NCBI GenBank assembly: GCA_963702705.1
Contig: CAVPDR010000002.1
Span: 1,054,001-1,118,000, forward strand
From: VRUE01 sp963702705
GTDB lineage: Bacteria; Actinomycetota; Thermoleophilia; Solirubrobacterales; 70-9
Direction of reading: 5' to 3'
Length of the DNA stretch: 64,000 nucleotides
Shown here: positions 16,459 through 24,659 of the stretch, in pieces
Layout: each line of letters opens with the position of its first letter
How positions within the stretch are numbered: position 1 is the stretch's first letter
Program-made: the position numbers and the translations under genes
Notes under the pieces: generated by a model
What the model was told of the DNA's origin: nothing
What the model saw: the letters and a program-made list of their open reading frames with translations, nothing else
The model's database searches: none

Positions 16459-16917
16459 CTACTCGCCGAGCTCGACGCGCTCGATCGTCTGCGGCTCGAG
16501 CGGCGCGTCGGACGCGTCGGTCTCAGCCGCCTCGATCGCATCGACGGCGTCCATGCCCTCGACGACCTGGCCGAAGACGGTGTGCTTGCCGTCGAGCCAA
16601 GGCGCTGACTGCGCGGTGACGATGAAGAACTGCGAACCGTTTGTGTTGGGGCCGGCGTTGGCCATCGCCAGCGCCCCCCGAGCCACCTTGTGCTGGTTGA
16701 ACTCGTCCTCAAAGGTGTAGCCGGGCCCGCCGCGGCCGGTGCCCTCGGGGCAGCCACCCTGGATCATGAAGTCCGGGATGACCCGGTGGAAGACCAGCGT
16801 GTCGTAGAAGCCGTCGGCGGCGAGTTTGCGGAAGTTCTCGACCGTCTTGGGCGCGTCGTCGTCGTGCAGCTCGAGCACGATCGCCCCGGCGCTGGTGTAG
16901 AGGGTGGCCTGCGACAT
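16459..16917 (-). CDS. Peptidyl-prolyl cis-trans isomerase, cyclophilin type
   Basis: The 152-residue cytoplasmic cyclophilin catalyses proline isomerisation during protein folding. The catalytic arginine is in LVFHRVIPDFMIQGG, followed by GTGRGGPGYTFEDEF, LAMANAGPNTNGSQFFI (the active-site strand) and APWLDGKHTVFGQVVEGMD (the tryptophan contacting proline). No signal peptide is seen, so it is the cytoplasmic form. It converges with the PadR gene, stops 11 bases apart, and lies just downstream of a long palindrome at 16930. Confidence 0.95.
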   Translation of the reverse strand: MSQATLYTSAGAIVLELHDDDAPKTVENFRKLAADGFYDTLVFHRVIPDFMIQGGCPEGTGRGGPGYTFEDEFNQHKVARGALAMANAGPNTNGSQFFIVTAQSAPWLDGKHTVFGQVVEGMDAVDAIEAAETDASDAPLEPQTIERVELGE

Positions 16918-16929
16918 CGCCGCCAGCCT

Positions 16930-16979
16930 ATCGACTGACGAGTTGATACCCCTATGGGGTCATTAACTCGTCAGTCGAT
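16930..16979. terminator. Near-perfect 50-bp palindrome
   Basis: Perfect 15-bp arms (ATCGACTGACGAGTT at 16930-16944 and its complement at 16965-16979) enclose a second ACCCC/GGGGT stem with a TAT loop. It starts 7 bases after the stop of the secreted-protein gene (read on the minus strand) and ends 13 bases before the cyclophilin start, so it would act as terminator of the former. A regulatory role for the latter is possible. Confidence 0.75.
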
Positions 16980-16986
16980 CGATGCC

Positions 16987-19257
16987 TCAGCCGGATACGC
17001 GAACCAGCACCGGGCGCGAGACCCCGGGCGCATAGGGCCAGCGATCCTCGGCCAGGGCCACGGCACGGAGCCGGATGCCGGCGCTGCCGACGATGTAGCG
17101 GAAGCGATAGCCGGCATGGAAGTGGCCGCTGTGATCGCTGCGGGTGACGAGGACGGGGCGCCAGCGCTTCGCCGCCGACTCGTAGTACTGGATCGCGACC
17201 AGCTTGCCCCGCCGCGGGATCGGCGCGCCGAGCGTGCGTACCCGGCCCTGGAAATGCACCGCTTCTCCTGTGCGCAGTGACAGCGGTGCGGCTTTGAGCT
17301 CGACTCCCCCTCGCACCCGCAGAGTCAGCGGGCTGCGACTCGCACTGTCGAGGTGCGCGTCACCGGGGAACGAGACGGCGATTCGGCGTGAGGTGCCGGC
17401 CACGAGCTGCAACCGGAAACCGCCGTGCGGCCCGGTCCCCACAGTGCTGACGCGGGCATGCCCCAGCGCACCGCGCGATGGGCGCGAGACGATCCGCACC
17501 GTTCGATCCGCAAGTCCGGCGCCCTCGGCGCTGAGCAGCCGGCCGCTGAGGGCACTGGAAGCGCGGAACGGCACGGTCAGCTCGGCGCCGCGACGCCCGC
17601 GCCAGCCAAGCCTGGCGAAGATCCTCGCCTTGCCCCGCGCTGCCTGCGCCGGCTCCGCCCGCTTGATTGCCGCCACCGTGCCCGGCGCGACCTTGCGCAC
17701 CGTCATCTCGGTGCCGTCGGCGCGGTGGGTAGTGGTCGCGGAATTCCCGGCGGCATCGGTGGCGTCTGCCCGGAACACATACGTGCCGGGACCGAGGTCG
17801 GCCGGCAGGTGTGCGATCAGCTGCGCGGAATCGGCCGCCGGGCCGCGCTGGAATTTCGCCGGCAGCTCGGTCCACTGCTGGCTCTCGAGGCGACGGTAGT
17901 AGATCTCTCCACTCGCGGGCCCTGAATGCGAATCGGTCACCAGGGCGCGGATCTGGTCGGGCACAGCGGCGCCGGCATCGGCGGGATCGAAAGCCACGCC
18001 GGGCGGGACGTCGTCGAATCGCAGCGGCACCGATGCGGCTGAGGACGGGGCCTCGTTGCCCGCCTCGTCGCGCAACCAGACGTTGAGCGAGTAGACGCCG
18101 GCGTGGGGGACGAAGAGGTTCTGCAGCGCGCTCAGATCGTGACCGGGGACGAACTTGACCCCACTGTCGTAGCCGTTCGGTCCTTCGATCCGCCAGGAGG
18201 CGCCGCCGATCGCGCTCGCGACGCCCTGATCGGGATTGAGCCAGGCCGGGTCGAAGTCGTTGGTGTGGCGCCAGGCTTCGCCGCCGGCGACGGCAAGGTT
18301 GCGGGGATGAGCCGGCGGGTTGTTGTCGACGTAGAAGGTCTGCTCCGCGGTGCAGCCACCGTTGCCGGCGAAGTCGGTGACGCAGTGGTGAATGCCGTGC
18401 GGGCCGTCGCTGAAGCGGGTCGTGTCGACCGCGGCGGCGCCGGAGACGCCGAGGCTGCAGGGACGCATCTGGGTCGCCTCCCAGATGCCGCCGATCAGCG
18501 CCTTCGCGCAGCCGTACTCGGTCAGGTTCACGCGGGCCCCATCGACCGCGGTTTCGCCGAAGCGGACCCCGCCGCCGGTGTCGCTTCCGCCGAAGCTCAC
18601 GCCCTGCACGCCGCGGCGCCAGCCGCCAGCAGTGATCTCACCGCCGATTCCAGCTGAGGGACCCAGATCGTCCTGGATGGTGATGGTGAGGGCGCGGATC
18701 GCCGACCACGACCCGGGGTCGATACTGCACCACTTGCTTTCGCCCTTGGCGCAGAGCAGGCGGTCCTCGAGCGCCGGCTGGGCGGGGTTGAAGCCGGCGA
18801 CGAACTCGCGCGGCGTGGTGTCGGTTCCGCCGGCAGCGGCGAAGGCGTCGAAGCCTCCGTTCCAGGTGCCGACCCCGATCCGTTGCTCCATGCCGTCGTG
18901 CAGCGCGTGCCACCAGGTGCCGCGAACCTGGGAGATCCCGGTCCCGGCCGGCGCCTCCCAGCGCCAGCGCGCGTAGCGCGTGCCGGAGACCGTGCCCTGC
19001 CCATCGCGGGTGAAACTCTTCAGGTGGGCGCCGTCGAAGGGATCCTGGCCGGCGGGCGGGACGCACCAGCCGTCGGGGCGGAACTTGGCGCCGCCGGTCG
19101 TGTCGGCCCAGCTCGCGTCGGCCCCGATGTACCAGCCGCACTGGGCGACCGAGTACTTGCCGGCCGTCGCCTCTTTTGCCGCCAGCAGCAGCAATGCAAG
19201 CGCAAGCGCCACCCCCATCGCAAGCAGCCGTGCCAAACCTCCACGCGTCCCCGACAT
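16987..19257 (-). CDS. Large secreted protein with Ig-like repeats
   Basis: The 756-residue protein has a cleavable signal peptide: basic RGGLARLLAMG, hydrophobic VALALALLLLAA, then a likely cut before GKYSVAQ. ATG at 19257 follows GAAGGAGG and is preferred to an upstream GTG. The N-terminal third (GWYIGADASWADTTGG through ITIQDDLGPS) looks like a lectin/concanavalin-like jelly roll. Cysteine pairs and Ig-like or fibronectin-like segments follow, with YSLNVWLRDEAGNEAPS and YVFRADATDAAGNSATT as the repeated AGN strands. Three C-terminal beta domains are arginine-rich (RIAVSFPGDAHLDSASRSP). No catalytic motif was found. It is a cell-surface or extracellular binding protein of unknown ligand, of a type common in soil actinobacteria. 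Confidence 0.72.
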   Translation of the reverse strand: MSGTRGGLARLLAMGVALALALLLLAAKEATAGKYSVAQCGWYIGADASWADTTGGAKFRPDGWCVPPAGQDPFDGAHLKSFTRDGQGTVSGTRYARWRWEAPAGTGISQVRGTWWHALHDGMEQRIGVGTWNGGFDAFAAAGGTDTTPREFVAGFNPAQPALEDRLLCAKGESKWCSIDPGSWSAIRALTITIQDDLGPSAGIGGEITAGGWRRGVQGVSFGGSDTGGGVRFGETAVDGARVNLTEYGCAKALIGGIWEATQMRPCSLGVSGAAAVDTTRFSDGPHGIHHCVTDFAGNGGCTAEQTFYVDNNPPAHPRNLAVAGGEAWRHTNDFDPAWLNPDQGVASAIGGASWRIEGPNGYDSGVKFVPGHDLSALQNLFVPHAGVYSLNVWLRDEAGNEAPSSAASVPLRFDDVPPGVAFDPADAGAAVPDQIRALVTDSHSGPASGEIYYRRLESQQWTELPAKFQRGPAADSAQLIAHLPADLGPGTYVFRADATDAAGNSATTTHRADGTEMTVRKVAPGTVAAIKRAEPAQAARGKARIFARLGWRGRRGAELTVPFRASSALSGRLLSAEGAGLADRTVRIVSRPSRGALGHARVSTVGTGPHGGFRLQLVAGTSRRIAVSFPGDAHLDSASRSPLTLRVRGGVELKAAPLSLRTGEAVHFQGRVRTLGAPIPRRGKLVAIQYYESAAKRWRPVLVTRSDHSGHFHAGYRFRYIVGSAGIRLRAVALAEDRWPYAPGVSRPVLVRVSG

Positions 19258-19377
19258 GAATCCTCCTTCGCTCGACGGCATCTGGAGGGCTAAGGGGGCA
19301 GCGGCGAGAACTCTCCCCCCTGCGACTGCGATTCCCACCGACGCTGCCGCGCGGGCGCCTTTGCCAGAATGGCCTCA

Positions 19378-20529
19378 ATGTCACTTCCCACGCAGGATCA
19401 GATAACCGAGAAGCTGCGCGCCGTGATCGACCCCGAGCTGCGGCGCTCGATCGTCGAGCTGGGCATGGTCCGCTCGATCGAGGTCAAGGACGACGGACGG
19501 GTCGACGTCGTGGTCTCGCTGACCACGGCCGGCTGCCCAATCCGCTCCCACTTCGAAGACGCCGTTGCCAAACAGGTCTCTGAGCTGGAGGGAGTGACCG
19601 CAGTCGCGGTCGGTTTCGATGTGCTCTCCGATGAGGAGAAAGGCGCTCTGCAGCAAACGCTCGGCCGCGGCAAGCTGCCGGCCGGCGCCCTGGCCCAGGT
19701 CAAAAACGTGATCTGCGTCGCCTCCGGCAAGGGCGGAGTCGGCAAGTCGACGATGACCGCCAACCTCGCCGCGGCGCTGAGCGCCGAAGGCCACGCGGCC
19801 GGGGCCCTCGATTGCGACGTCTACGGCTACTCGATCCCGCGCATGCTCGGCGTCAACCGCAAGCCCGAGGTCAACGGCGAGCGCAAGATCCTGCCGCTGG
19901 AGGCGGCCGGCGGCGTCAAGGTGATGTCGATCGGCTTCTTCGTCGAGGAGAACTCCGCCGTGGTCTGGCGCGGGCCGATGCTGCACAAGGCGATCCAGCA
20001 GTTCCTCGAGGACGTCGCCTGGGGCGAGCTGGAGTACCTGCTGCTCGACCTCCCCCCGGGGACGGGAGACGTCTCGATGACGCTCGCCCAGCTGCTCCCC
20101 CAGGCCAAGTTCCTGATCGTGACCACGCCGCAGCCGGCGGCGCAGACGGTCGCCAAGCGCGGCGCCGAGATGGCGCTCAAGTTCGACCTCGAGCTGCTCG
20201 GGGCGATCGAGAACATGTCCGGCTTCACCACCCCCGAGGGCGAGCGCTTCACCATCTTCGGCGAGGGCGGCGGCCAGCAGCTCGCCGACGAGCTTGACAT
20301 TCCGCTGCTCGGCAAGGTGCCGCTCTCCGAGGCGCTGCGCGAGCACGCCGATGCCGGCACGCCGCTGGTCACGGCAGAGCCCGACGCTCCGGCCTCGCAG
20401 GCGATCCGGCAGGCAGCTCGCGGCATCGTCGCCACGACCCCGCAGGAGCTGCCGGTGCTTCAAGCGGTGCCGGCGGTCGCCGAAGCGCCGCCGGTCAGCG
20501 GCATTCCGCTGCCCGTCGTCCAGGGGTAA
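19378..20529 (+). CDS. mrp: Mrp/ApbC-type iron-sulfur carrier ATPase
   Basis: A 383-residue P-loop protein with an N-terminal MIP18/DUF59 domain (LRAVIDPELRRSIVELGMVR, then TTAGCPIRSHFED). The deviant Walker A motif is VASGKGGVGKSTMTANLAAAL near residue 120. Switch regions follow as DCDVYGYSIPRML and LLLDLPPGTGDVSMTLAQ. Mrp proteins carry and transfer Fe-S clusters in the cytoplasm. The CxxC that holds the cluster in proteobacterial Mrp is absent: the equivalent loop reads NMSGFTTPEGERFTIFGEGG. The C-terminal 40 residues are a Pro/Ala/Val-rich tail. ATG at 19369 is three codons upstream and equally possible. Confidence 0.92.
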   Translation: MSLPTQDQITEKLRAVIDPELRRSIVELGMVRSIEVKDDGRVDVVVSLTTAGCPIRSHFEDAVAKQVSELEGVTAVAVGFDVLSDEEKGALQQTLGRGKLPAGALAQVKNVICVASGKGGVGKSTMTANLAAALSAEGHAAGALDCDVYGYSIPRMLGVNRKPEVNGERKILPLEAAGGVKVMSIGFFVEENSAVVWRGPMLHKAIQQFLEDVAWGELEYLLLDLPPGTGDVSMTLAQLLPQAKFLIVTTPQPAAQTVAKRGAEMALKFDLELLGAIENMSGFTTPEGERFTIFGEGGGQQLADELDIPLLGKVPLSEALREHADAGTPLVTAEPDAPASQAIRQAARGIVATTPQELPVLQAVPAVAEAPPVSGIPLPVVQG

Positions 20530-20564
20530 CGCCTACAACGGCCCGTGAGCGCCAGGTGCCTTTG

Positions 20565-20582
20565 CAGTAATTGTTTGGGCCG
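20565..20582 (+). repeat. Left direct repeat flanking the VapBC module
   Basis: CAGTAATTGTTTGGGCC here is repeated as CAGCAATTGTTTGGGCC at 21360 with one difference. The two copies frame the vapBC genes and nothing else. Confidence 0.6.
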
Positions 20583-20640
20583 ATCCGCGTGGGCTTGGTT
20601 GATGCCACATAGCTGAGCAGACTGAGACTACAGCTACTAA

Positions 20641-20657
20641 GTAAGATGCTATCTTAC
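20641..20657. promoter_or_regulatory. Candidate VapB operator
   Basis: Perfect inverted repeat GTAAGAT-GCT-ATCTTAC ending five bases before the vapB start codon. This AT-rich site stands out in a GC-rich genome. There is no room for a normal ribosome site, so the vapB mRNA may be leaderless or have a weak site overlapping the operator. Confidence 0.75.
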
Positions 20658-20662
20658 CTTTA

Positions 20663-20893
20663 ATGAGAACGACGGTATCCACCAAGGGTCAGATCGTGCT
20701 CCCGGCTGAGCTTCGCCAGCGCGACGGAATTGCGCCAGGACAAGAGTTCGAGGTCGAGCGCCTCGATGCCGACGAGTACCGGCTACGGCGGGTCGCGCCA
20801 TCGCCCAACGAAGGCTTGGTGGATTGGCTGCTCGCTTGTCCGCAGAAGGGCTACTTCGTCGCGATTGACTCTGAGTCGACCGACACGCTGTGA
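20663..20893 (+). CDS. vapB: AbrB/MazE-type antitoxin of a VapBC pair
   Basis: The 76-residue protein opens MRTTVSTKGQIVLPAELRQR, the swapped-hairpin AbrB DNA-binding domain. LDADEYRLRRV completes the barrel, and a C-terminal tail (NEGLVDWLLACPQKGYF) would wrap the toxin. It neutralises the PIN toxin encoded next, with which it overlaps by four bases (GTGA), and represses its own promoter through the palindrome at 20641. Confidence 0.92.
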   Translation: MRTTVSTKGQIVLPAELRQRDGIAPGQEFEVERLDADEYRLRRVAPSPNEGLVDWLLACPQKGYFVAIDSESTDTL

Positions 20894-21297
20894 AGCACCT
20901 CGTCGACGCCAACGTCCTCTCCGAGGCAACCAAGCCCGATCCCGACCCCCGTGTGATCGAGTGGTTGCGACGCAACGAGCGCTCGATCGTCGTCGATCCG
21001 ATCGTCCTCGGCGAGGTTCGCTTCGGCATCCTGCTCCTCGCACCAGGCGCGCGGCGCGCTGAGCTGGAGCGATGGTTCGAGCAGGGAATCGGCCGAATCC
21101 AGTGCCTTTCCTGGGATTCGTCAGTCGGGCTCCGCTGGGCACAGCTCCTAGCGGACCTGCGCCGTCGCGGTCGACCAATGTCAATCAAAGACAGCCTCAT
21201 TGCAGCCAGCGCTCTTGTCCACGATCTGGCGCTGGCCACGCTGAACCAGCGCGACTTCAAGCCAGCGCAGGTGAGGCTCGTCGATCCTTCGGCCTGA
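20890..21297 (+). CDS. vapC: PIN-domain ribonuclease toxin (VapC)
   Basis: The 135-residue PIN domain has the acidic metal-binding residues in place. Asp is in MKHLVDANVLSEA, Glu in ADPI-like VLGEVRFGILLL, Asp in SIKDSLIAASAL and the last polar site in ATLNQRDF. VapC toxins cut tRNA or rRNA with Mg2+. GTG start overlaps the end of vapB, so the two are translationally coupled. The FGILLLAPGARRAELERW segment matches the FitB/VapC subgroup with long helix 4. The pair sits between short direct repeats. Confidence 0.93.
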   Translation: MKHLVDANVLSEATKPDPDPRVIEWLRRNERSIVVDPIVLGEVRFGILLLAPGARRAELERWFEQGIGRIQCLSWDSSVGLRWAQLLADLRRRGRPMSIKDSLIAASALVHDLALATLNQRDFKPAQVRLVDPSA

Positions 21298-21359
21298 CCG
21301 TCACGACGGTCAGGCGCCTGGCCGCAGACAACAAGACTCAGGCGCTCGCCTTGGGCTTA

Positions 21360-21377
21360 CAGCAATTGTTTGGGCCA
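21360..21377 (+). repeat. Right direct repeat flanking the VapBC module
   Basis: CAGCAATTGTTTGGGCC, 63 bases after the vapC stop, matches the copy at 20565 except for one base. Confidence 0.6.
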
Positions 21378-21402
21378 ATTGCGTTTAGCGAGGGGAGGCG
21401 GC

Positions 21403-21885
21403 TCAGCGCTCGTCGTCGAGGTAGTTGGGAAGCTCGTCGCCCGGGCGCACGATGATGTCCACCGCCTCCTCCGGGCGGGTGGCGCCGGGCGGAAAAGTCC
21501 GGGCCCAAACCTTGCCCGAGTCAGGGTACTCGTTGATCTCCGGGGCGAACATCGTGCTGATGATCAGCAGGCGCGCCGGCTGCTCGCCTCGGTTGTCGAT
21601 CCGGTGCGCGCCGGTGCGGCCCGACGGGAAGGCAACCAGCTCGCCCTCTTCGAGCTGGCGCTCACCGTCCAACGTGCGGAGCGTGGGCCGGCCGCAGACG
21701 ACGACCAGCAGCTCCTCGTTCGCATGGTGGATGTGAAGCGGAAAGCTCGAGCAGCCCGGCGGCAACTCGAAAAGCGAGGCGCCTAGCCGATCCGAGCCCG
21801 CCTGTCGCCCGAGCCGAGCCCGCCGCCAGGTGAACGGAGGCCGGTCCTGCTCCTCATCCCAGTGCGGCTCGAAGGCGTTGGCCAT
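21403..21885 (-). CDS. Cupin-domain protein
   Basis: The 160-residue protein has cupin motif 1 as FPLHIHHANEELLVVVCGRP (metal-binding His, His, Glu) and motif 2 as RTGAHRIDNRGEQPARLLII with the fourth ligand histidine. Between them lies ELVAFPSG. The N-terminus DRPPFTWRRARLGRQAGS is a typical lead strand for sugar- or small-acid-binding cupins. No reaction can be assigned. Stand-alone gene, convergent with vapC. Confidence 0.87.
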   Translation of the reverse strand: MANAFEPHWDEEQDRPPFTWRRARLGRQAGSDRLGASLFELPPGCSSFPLHIHHANEELLVVVCGRPTLRTLDGERQLEEGELVAFPSGRTGAHRIDNRGEQPARLLIISTMFAPEINEYPDSGKVWARTFPPGATRPEEAVDIIVRPGDELPNYLDDER

Positions 21886-21962
21886 AAGGGGGCAGTATGC
21901 AACACCATGCGTGGTTTCACGCGGTCAAGCCGCGCCCTTGCGACGAGAGGAAAGCCCGAGGG

Positions 21963-22235
21963 TCAGGCAGGCGATTTGCTCTTGTAGTAGTTCGCGTTGA
22001 TCTCGGCGTACTTGGCCCACTCGGCCGGGAGCTGGTCCTCGGCAAAACAGGCGTCGACCGGGCAAGCCTCGACGCAGGCGTCGCAGTCGATGCACTCGTC
22101 CGGGTCGATGTAGAGCATCTCGACCGAGTCGTAGTCGGGCTCGTCGGGCGTCGGGTGGATGCAGTCGACTGGACAGACCTCGACACACGAGTTGTCCTTG
22201 GTGCCGATGCAAGGCTCGGCGATGACGTAGGTCAT
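21963..22235 (-). CDS. fdxA: Seven-iron ferredoxin (3Fe-4S/4Fe-4S)
   Basis: A 90-residue FdxA-type ferredoxin for low-potential electron transfer in the cytoplasm. The N-terminal cluster site reads CIGTKDNSCVEVCPVDC, where the longer gap after the first cysteine marks the 3Fe-4S half. The second site reads CIDCDACVEACPVDACF for the 4Fe-4S cluster. The tail EDQLPAEWAKYAEINANYY is typical of the actinobacterial form. It could serve the P450 at 2224. ATG at 22235, with a GGAGATAAG ribosome site. Divergent from the protease gene, with a 159-base spacer showing nothing further recognisable. Confidence 0.95.
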   Translation of the reverse strand: MTYVIAEPCIGTKDNSCVEVCPVDCIHPTPDEPDYDSVEMLYIDPDECIDCDACVEACPVDACFAEDQLPAEWAKYAEINANYYKSKSPA

Positions 22236-22394
22236 TCGAGGCTTATCTCCTGGGTCGTTTTCGGTGCGGTCGGAGGCTCAGGCCCCCGCCAAAAGCGCGG
22301 GCGCACATTTTAGGGATTGCGCGCCGGAAACGTGAGCGGCGGTCCCATTCGGCCATCGGCGTTCATCGAGCGGCCGAGAAGATATCGTCACGGG

Positions 22395-24647
22395 GTGCCC
22401 CGTCCCCGCTTCTCGCTCGTACTCGTCCTGCTTGGGATGTTCCTGCTTCCTACTGCAGCCCCGGCAGCAATTGACCGGCCGGCGCCCGAGGCTGTCCCGC
22501 AAACGCCACGGACCGACTTCTCGAGCCGCGATGTAATCGTCCAGTGGCGAGCGGGCGCCGACCAGACCGAGAAGGCCGAGGCGCGCTCGGACGCCGGGGT
22601 GACCGTCGACCACGGCCTCGGCGACCGGAGGTTTCAACTGCTCAGCAGCGAAGCGGGGCAGCCGATCGGCGCGGCGATCAGGGCGCTCGAAGCCGATCCG
22701 GCGGTCGTCCTCGCCGAACGCGACAGCCTCAGCGCGCCTAATGAGATTCCCAACGACCCCCTCTTCGAACAGCAATGGGGGCTGGACAACCTGGGGCTGG
22801 GGGTAGGTGGCTTCTCGGGCGCGATTGCCGGCGACGACATCAATGCGCTCGGCGCCTGGGCGCGCAGCGTGGGAACGCCCACGACCGTGATCGCCGATCT
22901 CGACACCGGCTATCGCTTCGAACATCCCGACCTCGAATCGGTCGCCTGGACGAATCCAGGCGAGACGGCAAACGGCCTCGACGATGACGGCAACGGCATA
23001 GCCGATGACCTGCACGGCGCCGATTTCGTCGGGCCCAATGCCGACGTGACACCGGTGGTCGACGGAGATCCGACTGATGACGATCTGCTCTCCGGCGGCC
23101 ACGGGGTGCACACCGCGGGCACGATGGCTGCCGCCGGCGACAACGGTGTCGGCATCACCGGTGTCGCCCAAGACGTCAGGATCATGCCGCTGCGGGTCTG
23201 TGCCCGCTCCCCGTCGAACAAAGAAAGTCGCTGCCCGGTCTCTTCCCAGATCCAAGCGATCAACTACGCGGGGGCGATGGGCGCCCGAGTGGCGAACATG
23301 TCGCTGGGCGGGACCAACTCCAGCCAGGCGGAGGTCAACGCGTTCGCGGCCAACCCGCAGACGCTCTTCGTCATCTCGGCCGGGAACGACGGTGAGGACA
23401 ACGAGGCGACTCACCACTACCCGTGCGACTACACCCCCCAGACCCAGGCGTCGCCCCCGGTTGCCGGCGCGATCGACAACATCGTCTGCGTGGCGGCCAC
23501 CGACCAGGCCGACGGACTGGCGACCTTTTCGGACTGGGGAGCGACGTCGGTCGACCTCGGCGCACCCGGCACCCAGATCCTCAGCACCTACCCCTACGAA
23601 ACGCCGCTCGACGAGCGGTTCACGGTCAACGACTTCGCCTCGAAATGGCCGCCGACCGGCGCCGATGGCGGCTTCGTCCGCACCAACGAATCGCCGTTGA
23701 CGTCGTTTGGGATGACCGACACCGTCGGGGCTCCGGCAGCCAGCACCGTGCACGAGACGACCTCGGCAGCGGTCACGATCCCGGCCAACGGTGGCTGCAC
23801 TCTGAACCAGACTCGCCGGGTATCGCTCGCGCTCGGGGACCACTACCGCTACTCGGTTCTCCTCGACGGGGTGGAGAAAACAAGCTCCGAACCTGGCAGC
23901 ACGGAAGGATCGGGACTCGATCGGCGTTTTCTCGAATTGCCTGCTTCGTTCAACTCGGGCGGAGAAGTCCAGGTTCGCTTCCGCTTCACCACAGGGTTGG
24001 CGCCGGCGGCCGGAAGCGGCGTCTGGCTCGACGACATCTCGATCGTCTGCTCCCAGGCGCTTGGCGGCGCCAATGGATACGGATTCCTGCAGGGCACCTC
24101 GATGGCCGCCCCACACGTGACCGGCGCCGCCGCTCTGCTCTTCTCGAGAATGCCGGCGGCGACTGTCACGGAAGTGCGTAGCGCGCTGCTCGCGGGCGTC
24201 AAGCCGACCGGCTCTCTCGCCGGAAAAACTGTGAGCGGCGGTCGCCTGAACGTCTCGCGGGCGATGGACAAGCTCGAAGGAGTGGAATCGCCCGAAGAAG
24301 AAGAAGAAGAAGGCGGCGAAGTCGTGGTCGAAGAACTGCCGCCGGGATCGGTGGCCGAAGCTGAAGCGGCGATACGGAAGGCGAACCCCCCAGCGGTCAT
24401 TCGGGTGCCGGTCCCGACATGCAAAGTGCCAAAGCTGACGGGCAAGACGCTCGGCCAAGCGACCGCGGCGCTCGGCGCCGCCCATTGCTCTCTCGGCAAG
24501 GTGACAAAGCCGAAGGCCAGGAAGGGAAAGAAGCTCGGCCCCCTCGCTGTCAAGTCGTCCAATCCAACTGCCGGCTCCTCGTCCTCCTCGGGCAAGGTCG
24601 ATCTCACACTCGGACCCAAGCCGAAGCCCAAGAAACACCATCACTAG
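22395..24647 (+). CDS. Secreted subtilisin-like serine protease with inserted beta domain and C-terminal PASTA domain
   Basis: A 750-residue S8 protease. GTG at 22395 gives a compact signal peptide (RFSLVLVLLGMFLLPTAAPA). An inhibitor-like propeptide follows (DVIVQWRAGADQTEKAEARS). The triad is Asp near residue 169 (DLDTGYRFEHPD), His near 235 (GGHGVHTAGTMA) and Ser near 568 (GTSMAAPHVTGAAALL); the oxyanion Asn lies in VISAGNDGEDNE. A region of about 150 residues between Asn and Ser (TPLDERFTVNDF to SGVWLDDISIVC) is a jelly-roll-like insertion. After an acidic run (SPEEEEEEGGE) comes a PASTA domain (CKVPKLTGKTLGQATAAL), pointing to peptidoglycan, and a KPKPKKHHH end. Exported, probably wall-attached. 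First of three tandem genes. Confidence 0.92.
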   Translation: MPRPRFSLVLVLLGMFLLPTAAPAAIDRPAPEAVPQTPRTDFSSRDVIVQWRAGADQTEKAEARSDAGVTVDHGLGDRRFQLLSSEAGQPIGAAIRALEADPAVVLAERDSLSAPNEIPNDPLFEQQWGLDNLGLGVGGFSGAIAGDDINALGAWARSVGTPTTVIADLDTGYRFEHPDLESVAWTNPGETANGLDDDGNGIADDLHGADFVGPNADVTPVVDGDPTDDDLLSGGHGVHTAGTMAAAGDNGVGITGVAQDVRIMPLRVCARSPSNKESRCPVSSQIQAINYAGAMGARVANMSLGGTNSSQAEVNAFAANPQTLFVISAGNDGEDNEATHHYPCDYTPQTQASPPVAGAIDNIVCVAATDQADGLATFSDWGATSVDLGAPGTQILSTYPYETPLDERFTVNDFASKWPPTGADGGFVRTNESPLTSFGMTDTVGAPAASTVHETTSAAVTIPANGGCTLNQTRRVSLALGDHYRYSVLLDGVEKTSSEPGSTEGSGLDRRFLELPASFNSGGEVQVRFRFTTGLAPAAGSGVWLDDISIVCSQALGGANGYGFLQGTSMAAPHVTGAAALLFSRMPAATVTEVRSALLAGVKPTGSLAGKTVSGGRLNVSRAMDKLEGVESPEEEEEEGGEVVVEELPPGSVAEAEAAIRKANPPAVIRVPVPTCKVPKLTGKTLGQATAALGAAHCSLGKVTKPKARKGKKLGPLAVKSSNPTAGSSSSSGKVDLTLGPKPKPKKHHH

Positions 24648-24659
24648 CATCGCTCGGCG

